Assembly (NCBI GenBank): GCA_036873135.1
Contig: JAPTYO010000006.1
Span: 825,187-889,186 of the forward strand
DNA: 64,000 nucleotides
Direction of reading: 5' to 3'
Source of the DNA: Clarkia xantiana subsp. parviflora
Lineage: Eukaryota; Streptophyta; Magnoliopsida; Myrtales; Onagraceae
Shown: positions 1 to 12,069 of the stretch, piece after piece
Layout of the letters: each line of letters begins with the position of its first letter
Numbering within the stretch: position 1 is the stretch's first letter
Notes under the pieces: generated by a model
Databases searched by the model: none
The model's input: only the letters and a program-made list of their open reading frames with translations
Told to the model about the DNA's origin: nothing
Program-made: the position numbers and the translations under genes

Positions 1-3000
1 CGAGTTAGAATGCAATAAAACTTATTTTCATAAAAAATAGAGTTCCGAGTGAGGTTTATAATTGAAAAAATTAATAAAATTGGCCGAATACGAAGATTTT
101 TCCCTTACTTACCATCACAGAAAACTTGGTGCTTATGATTCCGATATGAGAAATGGTTTCAAACATTCCACGGTCTTATACGACGAGTTAGAATGCAAAT
201 AAAACTGATTTCATAAAAAATAGAGGTCCGAGTGAGGTTATATTGAAAAAATGAGAAAATTGGCCGAAATCGAAGATTTTTCCTTACTTACCATCACAGA
301 AAACTTGGTGCTTATGATTCCGATATGAGAAATGGTTTCAACCATTCCACGGTCTTATACGACGAGTTAGAATGCAAATAAAACTGATTTCATAAAAATA
401 GAGGTCCGAGTGAGGTTATATTGAAAAAATGAGAAAATTGGCCGAAATCGAAGATTTTTCCTTACTTACCATCACAGAAAACTTGGTGCTTATGATTCCG
501 ATATGAGAAATGGTTTCAACCATTCCACGGTCTTATACGACGAGTTAAATGCAAATAAAACTGATTTCATAAAAAATAGAGGTCCGAGTGAGGTTATATT
601 GAAAAAATGAGAAAATTGGCCGAAATCGAAGATTTTCCTTACTTACCATCACAGAAAACTTGGTGCTTATGATTCCGATATGAGAAATGGTTTCAACCAT
701 TCCACGGTCTTATACGACGAGTTAGAATGCAAATAAAACTGATTTCATAAAAAATAGAGGTCCGAGTGAGGTTATATTGAAAAAATGAGAAAATTGGCCG
801 AAATCGAAGATTTTTCCTTACTTACCATCACAGAAAACTTGGTGCTTATGATTCCGATATGAGAAATGGTTTCAACCATTCCACGGTCTTATACGACGAG
901 TTAGAATGCAAATAAAACTGATTTCATAAAAAATAGAGGTCCGAGTGAGGTTATATTGAAAAAATGAGAAAATTGGCCGAAATCGAAGATTTTTCCTTAC
1001 TTACCATCACAGAAAACTTGGTGCTTATGATTCCGATATGAGAAATGGTTTCAACCATTCCACGGTCTTATACGACGAGTTAGAATGCAAATAAAACTGA
1101 TTTCATAAAAAATAGAGGTCCGAGTGAGGTTATATTGAAAAAATGAGAAAATGGCCGAAATCGAAGATTTTTCCTTACTTACCATCACAGAAAACTTGGT
1201 GCTTATGATTCCGATATGAGAAATGGTTTCAACCATTCCACGGTCTTATACGACGAGTTAGAATGCAAATAAAACTGATTTCATAAAAAATAGAGGTCCG
1301 AGTGAGGTTATATTGAAAAAATGAGAAATTGGCCGAAATCGAAGATTTTTTCCTTACTTACCATCACAGAAAACTTGGTGCTTATGATTCCGATATGAGA
1401 AAATGGTTTCAACCATTCCACGGTCTTATACGACGAGTAAGAATGCAAATAAACTGATTTCATAAAAAATAGAGGTCCGAGTGAGGTTATATTGAAAAAA
1501 TGAGAAAATTGGCCGAAATCGAAGATTTTTCCTTACTTACCATCACAGAAAACTTGGTGCTTATGATTCCGATATGAGAAATGTTTTCAACCATTCCACG
1601 GTCTTATACGACGAGTTAGAATGCAAATAAAACTGATTTCATAAAATAGAGGTCCGAGTGAGGTTATATTGAAAAAATGAGAAAATTGGCCGAAATCGAA
1701 GATTTTCCTTACTTACCATCACAGAAAACTTGGTGCTTACCATTCCATGGTCTTATACGACGAGTTAGAATGCAAATAAAACTGATTTCAAAAAATAGAG
1801 GTCCGAGTGAGGTATATTGAAAAAATGAGAAAATTGGCCGAAATCGAAGATTTTTCCTTACTTACCATCACAGAAAACTGGTGCTTATGATTCCGATATG
1901 AGAAATGGTTTCAACCATTCCACGGTCTTATACGACGAGTTAGAATGCAAATAAAACTGATTTCATAAAAAATAGAGGTCCGAGTGAGGTTATATTGAAA
2001 AAATGAGAAAATTGGCCGAAACCGAAGATTTTTTTCCTTACTTACCATCACAGAAAACTTGGTGCTTATGATTCCGATATGAAATGGTTTCAACCATTCC
2101 ACGGTCTTATACGACGAGTTAGAATGCAAATAAAACTGATTTCATAAAAATAGAGGTCCGAGTGAGGTTATATTGAAAAAATGAGAAAATTGGCCGAAAT
2201 CGAAGATTTTTCCTTACTTACCATCACAGAAAACTTGGTGCTTATGATTCCGATATGAGAAATGGTTTCAACCATTCCACGGTCTTATACGACGAGTTAG
2301 AATGCAAATAAAACTGATTTCATAAAAAATAGAGGTCCGAGTGAGGTTATATTGAAAAATGAGAAAATTGGCCGAAATCGAAGATTTTTCCTTACTTACC
2401 ATCACAGAAAACTTGGTGCTTATGATTCCGATATGAGAAATGGTTTCAACCATTCCACGGTCTTATACGACGAGTTAGAATGCAAATAAAACTGATTTCA
2501 TAAAAAATAGAGGTCCGAGTGAGGTTATATTGAAAAAATGAGAAAATTGGCCGAAATCGAAGATTTTTCCTTACTTACCATCACAAAAACTTGGTGCTTA
2601 TGATTCCGATATGAGAAATGGTTTCAACCATTCCACGGTCTTATACGACGAGTTAGAATGCAAATAAAACTGATTTCATAAAAAATAGAGGTCCGAGTGA
2701 GGTTATATTGAAAAAATGAGAAAATTGGCCGAAATCGAAGATTTTTCCTTACTTACCATCACAGAAAACTTGGTGCTTATGATTCCGATATGAGAAATGG
2801 TTTCAACCATTCCACGGTCTTATACGACGTGTTAGAATGCAAATAAAACTGATTTCATAAAAATAGAGGTCCGAGTGAGGTTATATTGAAAAAATGAAAA
2901 ATTGGCCGAAATCGAAGATTTTTCCTTACTTACCATCACAGAAAACTTGGTGCTTATGATTCGGATATGAGAAATGGTTTCAACCATTCCACGGTCTTAT

Positions 3001-6000
3001 ACGACGAGTTAGAATGCAAATAAAACTGATTTCATAAAAAATAGAGGTCCGAGTGAGGTTATATTGAAAAAATGAGAAAATTGGCCGAAATCGAAGATTT
3101 TTCCTTACTTACCATCACAGAAAACTTGGTGCTTATGATTCCGATATGAGAAATGGTTTCAACCATTCCACGGTCTTATACGACGAGTTAGAATGCAAAT
3201 AAAACTGATTTCATAAAAATAGAGGTCCGAGTGAGGTTATATTGAAAAAATGAGAAAATTGGCCGAAATCGAAGATTTTTCCTTACTTACCATCACAGAA
3301 AACTTGGTGCTTATGATTCCGATATGAGAAATGGTTTCAACCATTCCACGGTCTTATACGACGAGTTAGAATGCAAATAAAACTGATTTCATAAAAAATA
3401 GAGGTCCGAGTGAGGTTATATTGAAAAAATGAGAAAATTGGCCGAAATCGAAGATTTTTCCTTACTTACCATCACAGAAAACTTGGTGCTTATGATTCCG
3501 ATATGAGAAATGGTTTCAACCATTCCACGGTCTTATACGACGAGTTAGAATGCAAATAAAACTGATTTCATAAAAAATAGAGGTCCGAGTGAGGTTATAT
3601 TGAAAAAATGAGAAAATTGGCCGAAATCGAAGATTTTTCCTTACTTACCATCACAGAAAACTTGGTGCTTATGATTCCGATATGAGAAATGGTTTCAACC
3701 ATTCCACGGTCTTATACGACGAGTTAGAATGCAAATAAAACTGATTTCATAAAAAATAGAGGTCCGAGTGAGGTTATATTGAAAAAATGAGAAAATTGGC
3801 CGAAATCGAAGATTTTTCCTTACTTACCATCACAGAAAACTTGGTGCTTATGATTCCGATATGAGAAATGGTTTCAACCATCCCACGGTCTTATACGACG
3901 AGTTAGAATGCAAATAAAACTGATTTCATAAAAAATAGAGGTCCTGAGTGAGGTTATATTGAAAAAATGAGAAAATTGGCCGAAATCGAAGATTTTTCCT
4001 TACTTACCATCACAAAAAACTTGGTGCTTATGATTCGATATGAGAAATGGTTTCAACCATTCCACGGTCTTATACGACGAGTTAGAATGCAAATAAAACT
4101 GATTTCATAAAAAATAGAGGTCCGAGTGAGGTTATATTGAAAAAATGAGAAAATTGGCCGAAATCGAAGATTTTTCCTTACTTACCATCACAGAAAACTT
4201 GGTGCTTATGATTCCGATATGAGAAATTGTTTCAACCATTCCACGGTCTTATACGACGAGTTAGAATGCAAATAAAACTGATTTCATAAAAAATAGAGGT
4301 CCGAGTGAGGTTATATTGAAAAAATGAGAAAATTGGCCGAAATCGAAGATTTTTCCTTACTTACCATCACAGAAAACTTGGTGCTTATGATTCCGATATG
4401 AGAAATGGTTTCAACCATTCCACGGTCTTATACGACGAGTTAGAATGCAAATAAAACTGATTTCATAAAAAATAGAGGTCCGAGTGAGGTTATATTGAAA
4501 AAATGAGAAAATTGGCCGAAATCGAAGATTTTTCCTTACTTACCATCACAGAAAACTTGGTGCTTATGATTCCGATATGAGAAATGGTTTCAACCATTCC
4601 ACGGTCTTATACGACGAGTGAGAATGCAAATAAAACTGATTTCATCAAAAATAGAGGTCCGAGTGAGGTTATATTGAAAAAATGAGAAAATTGGCCAAAA
4701 CCGAAGATTTTCCTTACTTACCATCACAGAAACTTGGTGCTTATGATTCCGATATGAGAAATGGTTTCAACCATTCCACGGTCTTATACGACGAGTTAGA
4801 ATGCAAATAAACTGATTTCATAAAAAATAGAGGTCCGAGTGAGGTTATATTGAAAAAATGAGAAAATTGGCCGAAATCGAAGATTTTTCCTTACTTACCA
4901 TCACAGAAAACTTGGTGCTTATGATTCCGATATGAGAAATGGTTTCAACCATTCCACGGTCTTATACGACGAGTTAGAATGCAAATAAAACTGATTTCAT
5001 AAAAAATAGAGGTCCGAGTGAGGTTATATTGAAAAAATGAGAAAATTGGCCGAAATCGCAGATTTTTCCTTACTTACCATCACAGAAAACTTGGTGCTTA
5101 TGATTCCGATATGAGAAATGGTTTCAACCATTCCACGGTCTTATACGAATAGTTAAAATGCAAATAAAACTGATTTCATAAAAAATAGAGGTCCGAGTGA
5201 GGTTATATTGAAAAAATGAGAAAATTGGCCAAACCGAAGATTTATCTTTATTACCATCACAGAAAACTTGGTGCTTATGATTCCGATATGAGAAATGGTT
5301 TCAACCATTCCACGGTCTTATACGACGAGTTAAAAAACAAATAAAACTGATTTCATAAAAAATAGAGGTCCGAGTGAGGTTATATTGAAAAAATGAGAAA
5401 ATTGGCCGAAATCGAAGATTTTTCCTTACTTACCATCACAGAAAACTTGGTGCTTATGATTCCGATATGAGAAATGGTTTCAACCATTCCACGGTCTTAT
5501 ACGACGAGTTAGAATGCAAATAAAACTGATTTCATAAAAAATAGAGGTCCGAGTGAGGTTATATTGAAAAAATGAGAAAATTGGCCGAAATCGAAGATTT
5601 TTCCTTACTTACCATCACAGAAAATTTGGTGCTTATGATTCCGATATGAGAAATGGTTTCAACCATTCCACGGTCTTATACGACGAGTTAGAATGCAAAT
5701 AAAACTTATTTCATAAAAAATAGAGGTCCGAGTGAGGTTATATTGAAAAAATGAGAAAATTGGCTGAAATCGATGATTTTTCCTTACTTACCATCACAGA
5801 AAACTGGGTGCTTATGATTCGGATATGAGAAATGTTTCAACCATTCCACGGTCTTATACGACGAGTTAGAATGCAAATAAAACTGATTTCATAAAAAATA
5901 GAGGTCCAGTAAGGTTATATTGAAAAAATGAGAAAATTGGCCGAAATCGAAGATATTTTCCTTACTTAACATCACAGAAAACTTGGTGTACCATTCCATG

Positions 6001-6890
6001 GTCTTATACGACGAGTTAGAATGCAAATAAAACTGATTTCATAAAAAATAGAGGTTTGAGTGAGGTATATTGAAAAAATGAGAAAATTGGCCGAAATCGA
6101 AGTTTTTTCCTTACTTACCATCACAGAAAACTTGGTGCTTATGATTCCGATATGAGAAATGGTTTCAACCATTCTACGGTCTTATACGACGAGTTAGAAT
6201 GCAAATAAAACTGATTTCATCAAGAATAGAGGTCCGAGTGAGGTTATATTGAAAAAATGAGAAAATTGGCCGAAACCGAAGATTTTTCCTTACTTTCCAT
6301 CACAGAAAACTGGGTGCTTATGATTCGGATATGAGAAGTGGTTTCAACCATTCCACGGTCTTATACGACGAGTTAGAATGCAAATAAAACTGATTTCACA
6401 AAAAATGGAGGTCCGAGTAAGGTTATATTGAAAAAATGAGAAAATTGGCCGAAATCGAAGATTTTTCCTTTTACTTACCATCACAGAAAACTTGGTGCTT
6501 ATGATTCCGATATGAGAAATGGTTTCAACCATTCCACGGTCTTATACGACGAGTTAGAATGCAAATAAAACTTATTTCATAAAAAATAGAGTTCCGAGTG
6601 TGGTTATATTGAAAAAATGAGAAAATTGGCCGAATACGAAGATTTTTCCTTACTTACCATCACAGTAAACTTGGTGCTTATGATTCTGATATGAGAAATG
6701 GTTTCAAACATTCCACGGTCTTATACGAGAGTTAGAATGCAAAAAAACTGATTTCATCAAGAATAGAGGTTCGAGTGAGGTTATATTGAAAAAATGAGAA
6801 AATTGGCCAAAACGAAAATTTATCCTTACTTACTATCACAGAAAACTTGGTGCTTATGATTCCAATATGAGAAATGGTTTCAAGCATTCC
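1..6890. repeat. Tandem satellite array, ~179 bp unit, about 38 copies
   Basis: A near-uniform unit is repeated head to tail from the window edge to 6890. Spacing of the GACGAGTTAG landmark at 182, 361, 539, 716, 895, 1074 and 1252 gives 179, 178, 177, 179, 179 and 178 bp. Most units differ only by single-base changes or changes in A/T run length, so the array was homogenised recently. The 3' edge (from about 6550) is more diverged, and the last unit stops at 6890. The length is close to one nucleosome, as in many plant centromeric or heterochromatic satellites, but nothing here proves centromere function. Short reading frames on the minus strand recur only because the unit recurs, and they do not look like genes. 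The array continues past the left edge. Confidence 0.97.
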
Positions 6891-7345
6891 GATATAGAAA
6901 TGGCATCAACTAACTTCCCGACTTCCGTTGTGTCTCTTAAAACTTCCTGGAAAATACAAACATTCATTTCTTTCTTCAGTTTCGTCGTATATAGAGATTC
7001 TCTACATAAATACCAAATTGTTAGCTGATTTGTGAAGACCCGAACCAAGCAGTAACGGTTGGTATGCCTAGGATTTGATGAGCACTTATCACTTTTAGTA
7101 AATTCCTGAATAAAAATGATGCGTGGTTTAATATTTATACTTTAGTACGATTCTGGTAAAACCGACCGGTTAACCGGGTTGGTGAAAGAGTGGTGTCTTA
7201 AAAGATAGACATCTCTCTTTCCAATAATACCCTTGCCAAAGTCAATGTTCATTGATCCACTATATGGTGCTATTTGACTTTTTCTCCTATAGCACAACAA
7301 AAAAATCATCTTATGGCTATACTTAATGAACCATACTAAAATTAA
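6891..7345 (-). pseudogene. Decayed partial copy of saccharopine dehydrogenase-like gene (exons 7-9)
   Basis: On the minus strand this holds three blocks matching exons 7, 8 and 9 of the gene at 9397-11954, in the same order and with recognisable acceptor sites. The exon 7 block starts at 7286, the exon 8 block near 7095 and the exon 9 block at 6946 (reads EVLRDTTEVGKLVDA). The exon 7 block has lost a base, which gives a stop after EKVK, and the exon 8 block has diverged after GIPTV. Homology fades near 7345, so exons 1-6 are absent, and the exon 9 block is cut off by the satellite at 6890/6891. The piece of intron 8 that remains is much shorter than in the full copy. This is a dispersed or tandem duplicate that was later truncated, and it is not expected to make protein. 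Confidence 0.85.
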
Positions 7346-8281
7346 GGGTCAATAACCTGGGAGATAGGTCTGAAGATTGGTCCTTATGAATTTGAGAGGT
7401 CTGAAGATTGAAATGGTGACCATTTTGTAATATTTGAATTAATATAAAGATGAAATGACAAAAATACACCTATCCATAATTTAAAACCTAACTCCGGCCA
7501 CCACTACGGCTCCGGCCGGCCACCACCCAACTCCGGCGACCACCACTCACAACTCCGACGACCGCCACCACGGCCCCAATTGGGCCCAAATCGGAGCCAC
7601 TGGCCCCGATTGGGCCCAAATCGGAGCCACAGAGCTCCAAATCCGAGCTCGTGCCCCCCAAATCGGGCCGAACTGCTATACTATATTACATTTCACATTT
7701 TCATTTGTATAGTTTTCATGGTTGCTCTGTCTCTGGTTGCTGCTCTGTCTAAATTATTTATGCTCGTATCATTTTCGGGTCGATAGCAGGTTTGCCTTCC
7801 AATAAGTAAGATAATAGATAGCAGCATCACCTTTAGGAATCATTACGTGGTACTTAGTCAACTAACGAGGTAATAAAAGTGTACAGTTCCAAACGTATTG
7901 GACCAAAAGATGAAAAAAAATATTACACTAAAAATATATTTGAATAATTAACATATGCACTGAACTCATCAATATAATACACCCAATAAACTGGTACAGT
8001 TAAAAAACCAACCCATTAGGCAACAATCCTTCTTTTCTCAAGAAAATACTTTTAATTAAGTTAGTGATAAATTCCATCTCGTAATTCCGGAGCCAAACTG
8101 AATACAATAGTTAAAACGGATAGATTAAAAAAAAAAACATTGTTATTAGCACCGGAAACGTGTTACACGACATTATTTGACCAAATTTAACTGTTATTAA
8201 CAATTTTCGTTAAGTAAAAATGTAACTGCGTGTTAGAGTGTAATTAAGAGGGCATTGGATAGACTTAATGTGAAAACGACA
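7346..8281. other. Intergenic, no gene recognised
   Basis: AT-rich DNA with a GC-rich low-complexity patch at about 7490-7670 made of repeated CTCCGGC/CCACCAC and GGGCCCAAATCGGAGCC-like words. The open frame across that patch is composition-driven. No splice-supported coding region or conserved motif was seen. Confidence 0.6.
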
Positions 8282-8329
8282 AAATCACGAACATTAAACA
8301 ACTGATCAGTTGTTTAATGTTCGTGATTT
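8282..8329. repeat. Perfect 48-bp palindrome
   Basis: The 24 bases at 8282-8305 are the exact reverse complement of 8306-8329, with no spacer and the centre at TGATCA. It is followed directly by two and a half TTTAGGG units (8328-8345), the plant telomere motif. It could extrude as a cruciform. It may be the closed end of a foldback element or a repaired double-strand break. Confidence 0.95.
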
Positions 8330-8345
8330 AGGGTTTAGGGTTTAG
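8328..8345 (+). repeat. Short interstitial telomere-like repeat (TTTAGGG)
   Basis: Two and a half plant telomere heptamers follow the palindrome. Such telo-box stretches occur in plant promoters and at break-repair scars. The tract is far too short to be a telomere. Confidence 0.7.
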
Positions 8346-8709
8346 ATGGGTGCAGAGAAGATCCAACTGAAGAAGAAGATGGCATCGGAATTTCCGATGA
8401 TCAGATCTCCGATGAACAATTTATCAAGTTGATGGAAGAATACAATGCTTGTTGGCTCAGGCTAAGAAATATATAGCATTCATGAATAAACTAGTAGCTA
8501 GCTTACTATTGTTTATCTTCTGGTGTAATGTTGAAGATGTGTGATTTATAAAGGCCGTATGAAAAAATGTACGTTGTTTGGATTTCGAATCATTATACGT
8601 ATATTCCCAACCCGAGCTCCTTCGGCACCGTCTCCACCATCCATGGCGGTCTGTGCAAAAACAAAGGATTCTTTAGTGTTTGTTTCTTCTATTCTATAAC
8701 GGGTTAAAT

Positions 8710-9325
8710 GGTTTTTGATACAAAGTGTTTCATCAAAATTAATTAATTTTTTATGTTTTTGGTGCAGTATGTTTGCAATTTGTAATTTTTTTGTACATCC
8801 TTTAATTGACTGTTAGTTTTGACCGTTAGATAGCACATTTCTTGCACGTGAACGGCCCTCAAATTTTCATTTTGTTCAGTTTCATCTCCTATTTTATATT
8901 TTTAATTTACAAAATAGTCCGTAAACAATTTTAATCGGATCCTAGGTTCAATTGAATAAGTCAGTGTCCGACCCATGGTTGGGTCGGACCCCGATTAGGG
9001 TCCCGGTGCGGCGGTACCTGGGCGACCCTAAACAAGGTCTGACCCAACCATGCATCGGACTCTGGCTTGGTCAATTCTGACCTAGGATCCAACTGAAATC
9101 GCTTAGGAACTAATTTGTAAATTATGAATTTAAATTAAAGGCATAAACTGAACAAAATGAAAATTAAAGGGCAAGTCACATGCAATATACGTGCTACTTA
9201 ACCATCAAAACTAACGGTCAACTAACGGATGCACCAAAAGTTTACAAACTGCAAATGTATTGCACCAAAAGTCTAAAAAAAGTTGCACCAAAAGCTAATT
9301 TTAGTCAAATATGTTGTACCTAAAC
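8710..9325. mobile_element. Large foldback (inverted-repeat) element, family A, copy 1
   Basis: Two diverged arms of about 250 bp face each other around a centre near 8965-9060. The left arm contains TTTTTGGTGCAGTATG, TTGACTGTTAGTTTTGACCG and TTTCATTTTGTTCAGTTT. The right arm carries their reverse complements between about 9140 and 9310. The centre holds a GC-rich hairpin (GTCCGACCCA / TGGGTCGGAC, 8967-8990). No coding capacity is seen. A second, truncated copy of the family lies at 30236-31250. Ends and target-site duplication could not be fixed. Confidence 0.75.
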
Positions 9326-9396
9326 AACTTTCAATCCTTCTATAACAGACAGAGTTAACCAACAATCGACAAAAAGTAAAAGAGAGGGACCGATTT

Positions 9397-11954
9397 TTAC
9401 TTGTTCGTGACGAAATTGATAGTTCCTTGAGCAGCACGTTTCAAGAGAACTTCCCTTGCTTCAACTGCAATCCCCTCGGGCTCTTCGGGGAACCAAACAC
9501 CAGGCTGTGTGCTACCCTCAAGAACAGCAAGAACAAATGCAGCAGTTGAAGTTCCAACTGACCTAATTTCAAACGATTAACGAGTTTCTCGGTTTTTAAT
9601 TCACGAAATGTAAGAAAAAAATGGTGTGTTAAGTCTTACTGGGAGAGTTTACGGTGAGAAAATACGCTAATGGTGGTACGACCGTCCGAACACTCCAAAT
9701 CGACCTGTCAAACCGACTTAAAACATAATTTCATGTTCAAAACATGATCCTAGGTATCTTGAAGTTTAATAAAAGGGGTTTTGATTTGAGAGTGTGGAAT
9801 CTCACCCTCATCGACACGCGTTCTCCAGAAAAACGATCCATTGCTCGAACCATAGGGTCAATCTGTTGAACCAACTTCCCAATTTTCTTTCTGTCTCTTA
9901 AAAATTCCTGCAACAAACAAACATCCATCTCATTCTGCATTTCCGTACGCAAAAATTCTCTACACGGATAACCAAATTTTTAGCTCCATCCATTTTTCTA
10001 CTAAATTTCGAACGGAATATCCATAGTGGTGCACATGTATCGACCAGTCAATGCACCACATATACATTTTTCGTCCAAGGTTAATAAAAACGTGGATGGA
10101 GCTAGCAAATTGCACTCGGGTATTAGTTCAGCTAGTAAAACATCGCAAAACATAGTACAACTAGCAATTTGCACATCGACCACGAGTTTGGTATTTAATC
10201 AATGTTAAAACTTATTTATTGCTCTAGCTAGCTAGGAGCTTACCGGAGGAAAAACACGGGTCATGGCTATCATTCCCCAATTCCAAAAAAAGGCGCAGTC
10301 CCAAACCGAGCACTAACAGTTGGTATGCCTAGGATTTCATGAGCACTTGTTACCTCTGGTAAATTCCTGAGGAAAACAAGGTTCCTCCATAAGAAATTGG
10401 TAAAAACCGCCATTCCAATTGGATTCAATGGAAGAATGGTCTCTTACAGAAGATACACATCTCTCATCCCAATACCCTTTCCAAAGTCGATGCTCATTGA
10501 TCCACTATAAGGCGCTAATTTTACCTTTTCTCCTATAGCACAGCAAATTCATCTTACGGATATTTAATGTATCATGAACCGCGTGGAAAAAAAAAAAAGT
10601 AAGATGAATTGTGATCTAACCCTTATTATACGCAGTAACTTCTTCCCCGAGAAGTAAAAAGCTAGTTGCCAGAATTGTTGGACCAGCACCACCAGTTCCT
10701 GCTGTGTAATAATAGAATCTGAAACAGCAAATCCAAGTTCTAATATGAGTTCTCCAGCATTTGGAAAGTAAATGTCGATAATTTCCTTGTACCCGCTTTA
10801 AAAAATGTGATTGTCGGTTTTAAATTCATATAAGAAGACTGGAACCTACATACCTCAGCCTCTCAGGATCGCCCTTGCTTTCAGTTTTTGCAGCACGAAC
10901 GAGCTCAGCTGCCATAACTGTAGCAAAAAATCAAATATTAGATCTGGAAATCCATTCGTATTACAACTACATAGCATCAAACACAATAGCTACATCAGTC
11001 AATTAGCATCACCATTGCTTACTCCAGGGTAAATGCCACCAGTTGTTATGGCTGGAACATTTGCTTCAACCGCTTTACTGTTGAACGATCTTGCCCGCTG
11101 TGCATAGGTAGTATCATCGCAGACATCAACATATGCAGTCTGTTCGATGAGACCCGTATAAGAAAACTAAGAATGTAGTTGATGAAGCAAATTTGAAGAC
11201 TTTTTTTTGCAGGAAAAAGAAAAATCAATTACCTTGTCCTCACCTTGGTGGCTATGGCAGCTTCCAGTACCGAGCACTCGGTAGCCTGCTGGAACGGTCC
11301 TGCTGCATGAACGACGAGATCCACACCTGCAGTAACCAAACATCATATCCGATGCAGCAATTTTAGTACATACATACAATTTTATTTTTTTAAAAAAAAT
11401 GTCATTCAATTGAATTGAATTTAGAGTGAGTAGAGCACCATCAAGAGCTGCTAGCAATGACTTGGGTTCATCAATGTTGACTTCCCTAAATTCAGAATTC
11501 TTTCCCAGTGAAGCCACCATTGAATCTCCTTTCTCCCTTCCATTAATTAAACCAATTAAAAAATCATCAGCAACGTTAATCCATCCAAGATACACTTACC
11601 CAATTAGGGCATGAAATTTAATCAGAATTCTCTACAGCTAAACCAATTCGAGCAAAATTGAAAATGGATTCAATTTCAAGGTTCTTAACTGAACGGATTA
11701 AACTAACTGAATTCCAGGTACCTATTCCGACCGCCGACGACGATGCGGAGGTCAGGGCAGAACTTGGAGAGAGCGGTGGCGGTGGAGCCTCCGACCCGGC
11801 CGGTGCCTCCGAGGACAAGGACACGACCGGTCTGAGTCTTTTCAGGAAGAATGACGCGGCTGTGGTCGGTCTCCTTGGCGGAAGCCCTGGTGGTGACTGC
11901 GACTGAGCGTGGGTGAACTCCATAGTTTCTGAACTGAATGAGAGCTCGCGCCAT
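9397..11954 (-). CDS. Saccharopine dehydrogenase-like oxidoreductase (At1g50450 type), 11 exons, one frameshift
   Basis: Exons on the minus strand: 11954-11722, 11536-11439, 11326-11244, 11139-11013, 10917-10854, 10718-10621, 10532-10448, 10366-10244, 9907-9806, 9704-9640, 9562-9397, all with GT-AG introns. The product would be about 414 residues. A basic Ser/Arg-rich leader (MARALIQFRN...) looks like a plastid transit peptide. A Rossmann motif follows (RVLVLGGTGRVGGSTA, near residue 45), then VVHAAGPFQQ, TAYVDVCDD, TTGGIYPGVSNVMAAE and a C-terminal STQPGVWFPEEPEG block. This is the plant family annotated as saccharopine dehydrogenase; lysine-pathway activity is not established for it. Oddity: exon 8 has seven T where the frame needs eight (10285-10291), just before the WNWG motif. 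All other phases agree exactly, so either this is a sequence error or the gene has just been lost. The start at 11954 was preferred over an in-frame ATG at 12017 because the leader begins there. Confidence 0.85.
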
Positions 11955-12036
11955 TGCTGCACCACTCTCTCTTTCCCTCCCTCTGTAACGGACTGACTTA
12001 TCTTGTTGATATCCCATCTATTGTAACAGAATTTGC

Positions 12037-12042
12037 CACGTG
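12037..12042. promoter_or_regulatory. G-box (CACGTG) upstream of the SDH-like gene
   Basis: A palindromic CACGTG core in GCCACGTGTG lies about 83 bp upstream of the chosen start codon of the minus-strand gene. G-boxes bind bZIP and bHLH factors in light- and ABA-responsive plant promoters. The site is visible; its use is inferred. Confidence 0.4.
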
Positions 12043-12069
12043 TGACTTGTTGCCGTGACATGGACACTT

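Noticed and set aside
1051..6532. Repeated minus-strand frames of about 61 residues in the satellite
   Set aside because: They recur with the satellite unit and are broken in most units by single-base changes. No family match or start context supports coding.
1..6890. CRISPR-like array
   Set aside because: Units are contiguous 179-bp repeats without unique spacers, and the window is clearly eukaryotic.
8328..8345. True telomere
   Set aside because: Only two and a half heptamers inside low-copy DNA.
10026..10208. 60-residue frames in SDH intron 8
   Set aside because: They lie wholly in the intron and the two strands overlap each other; probably inserted non-coding repeat.
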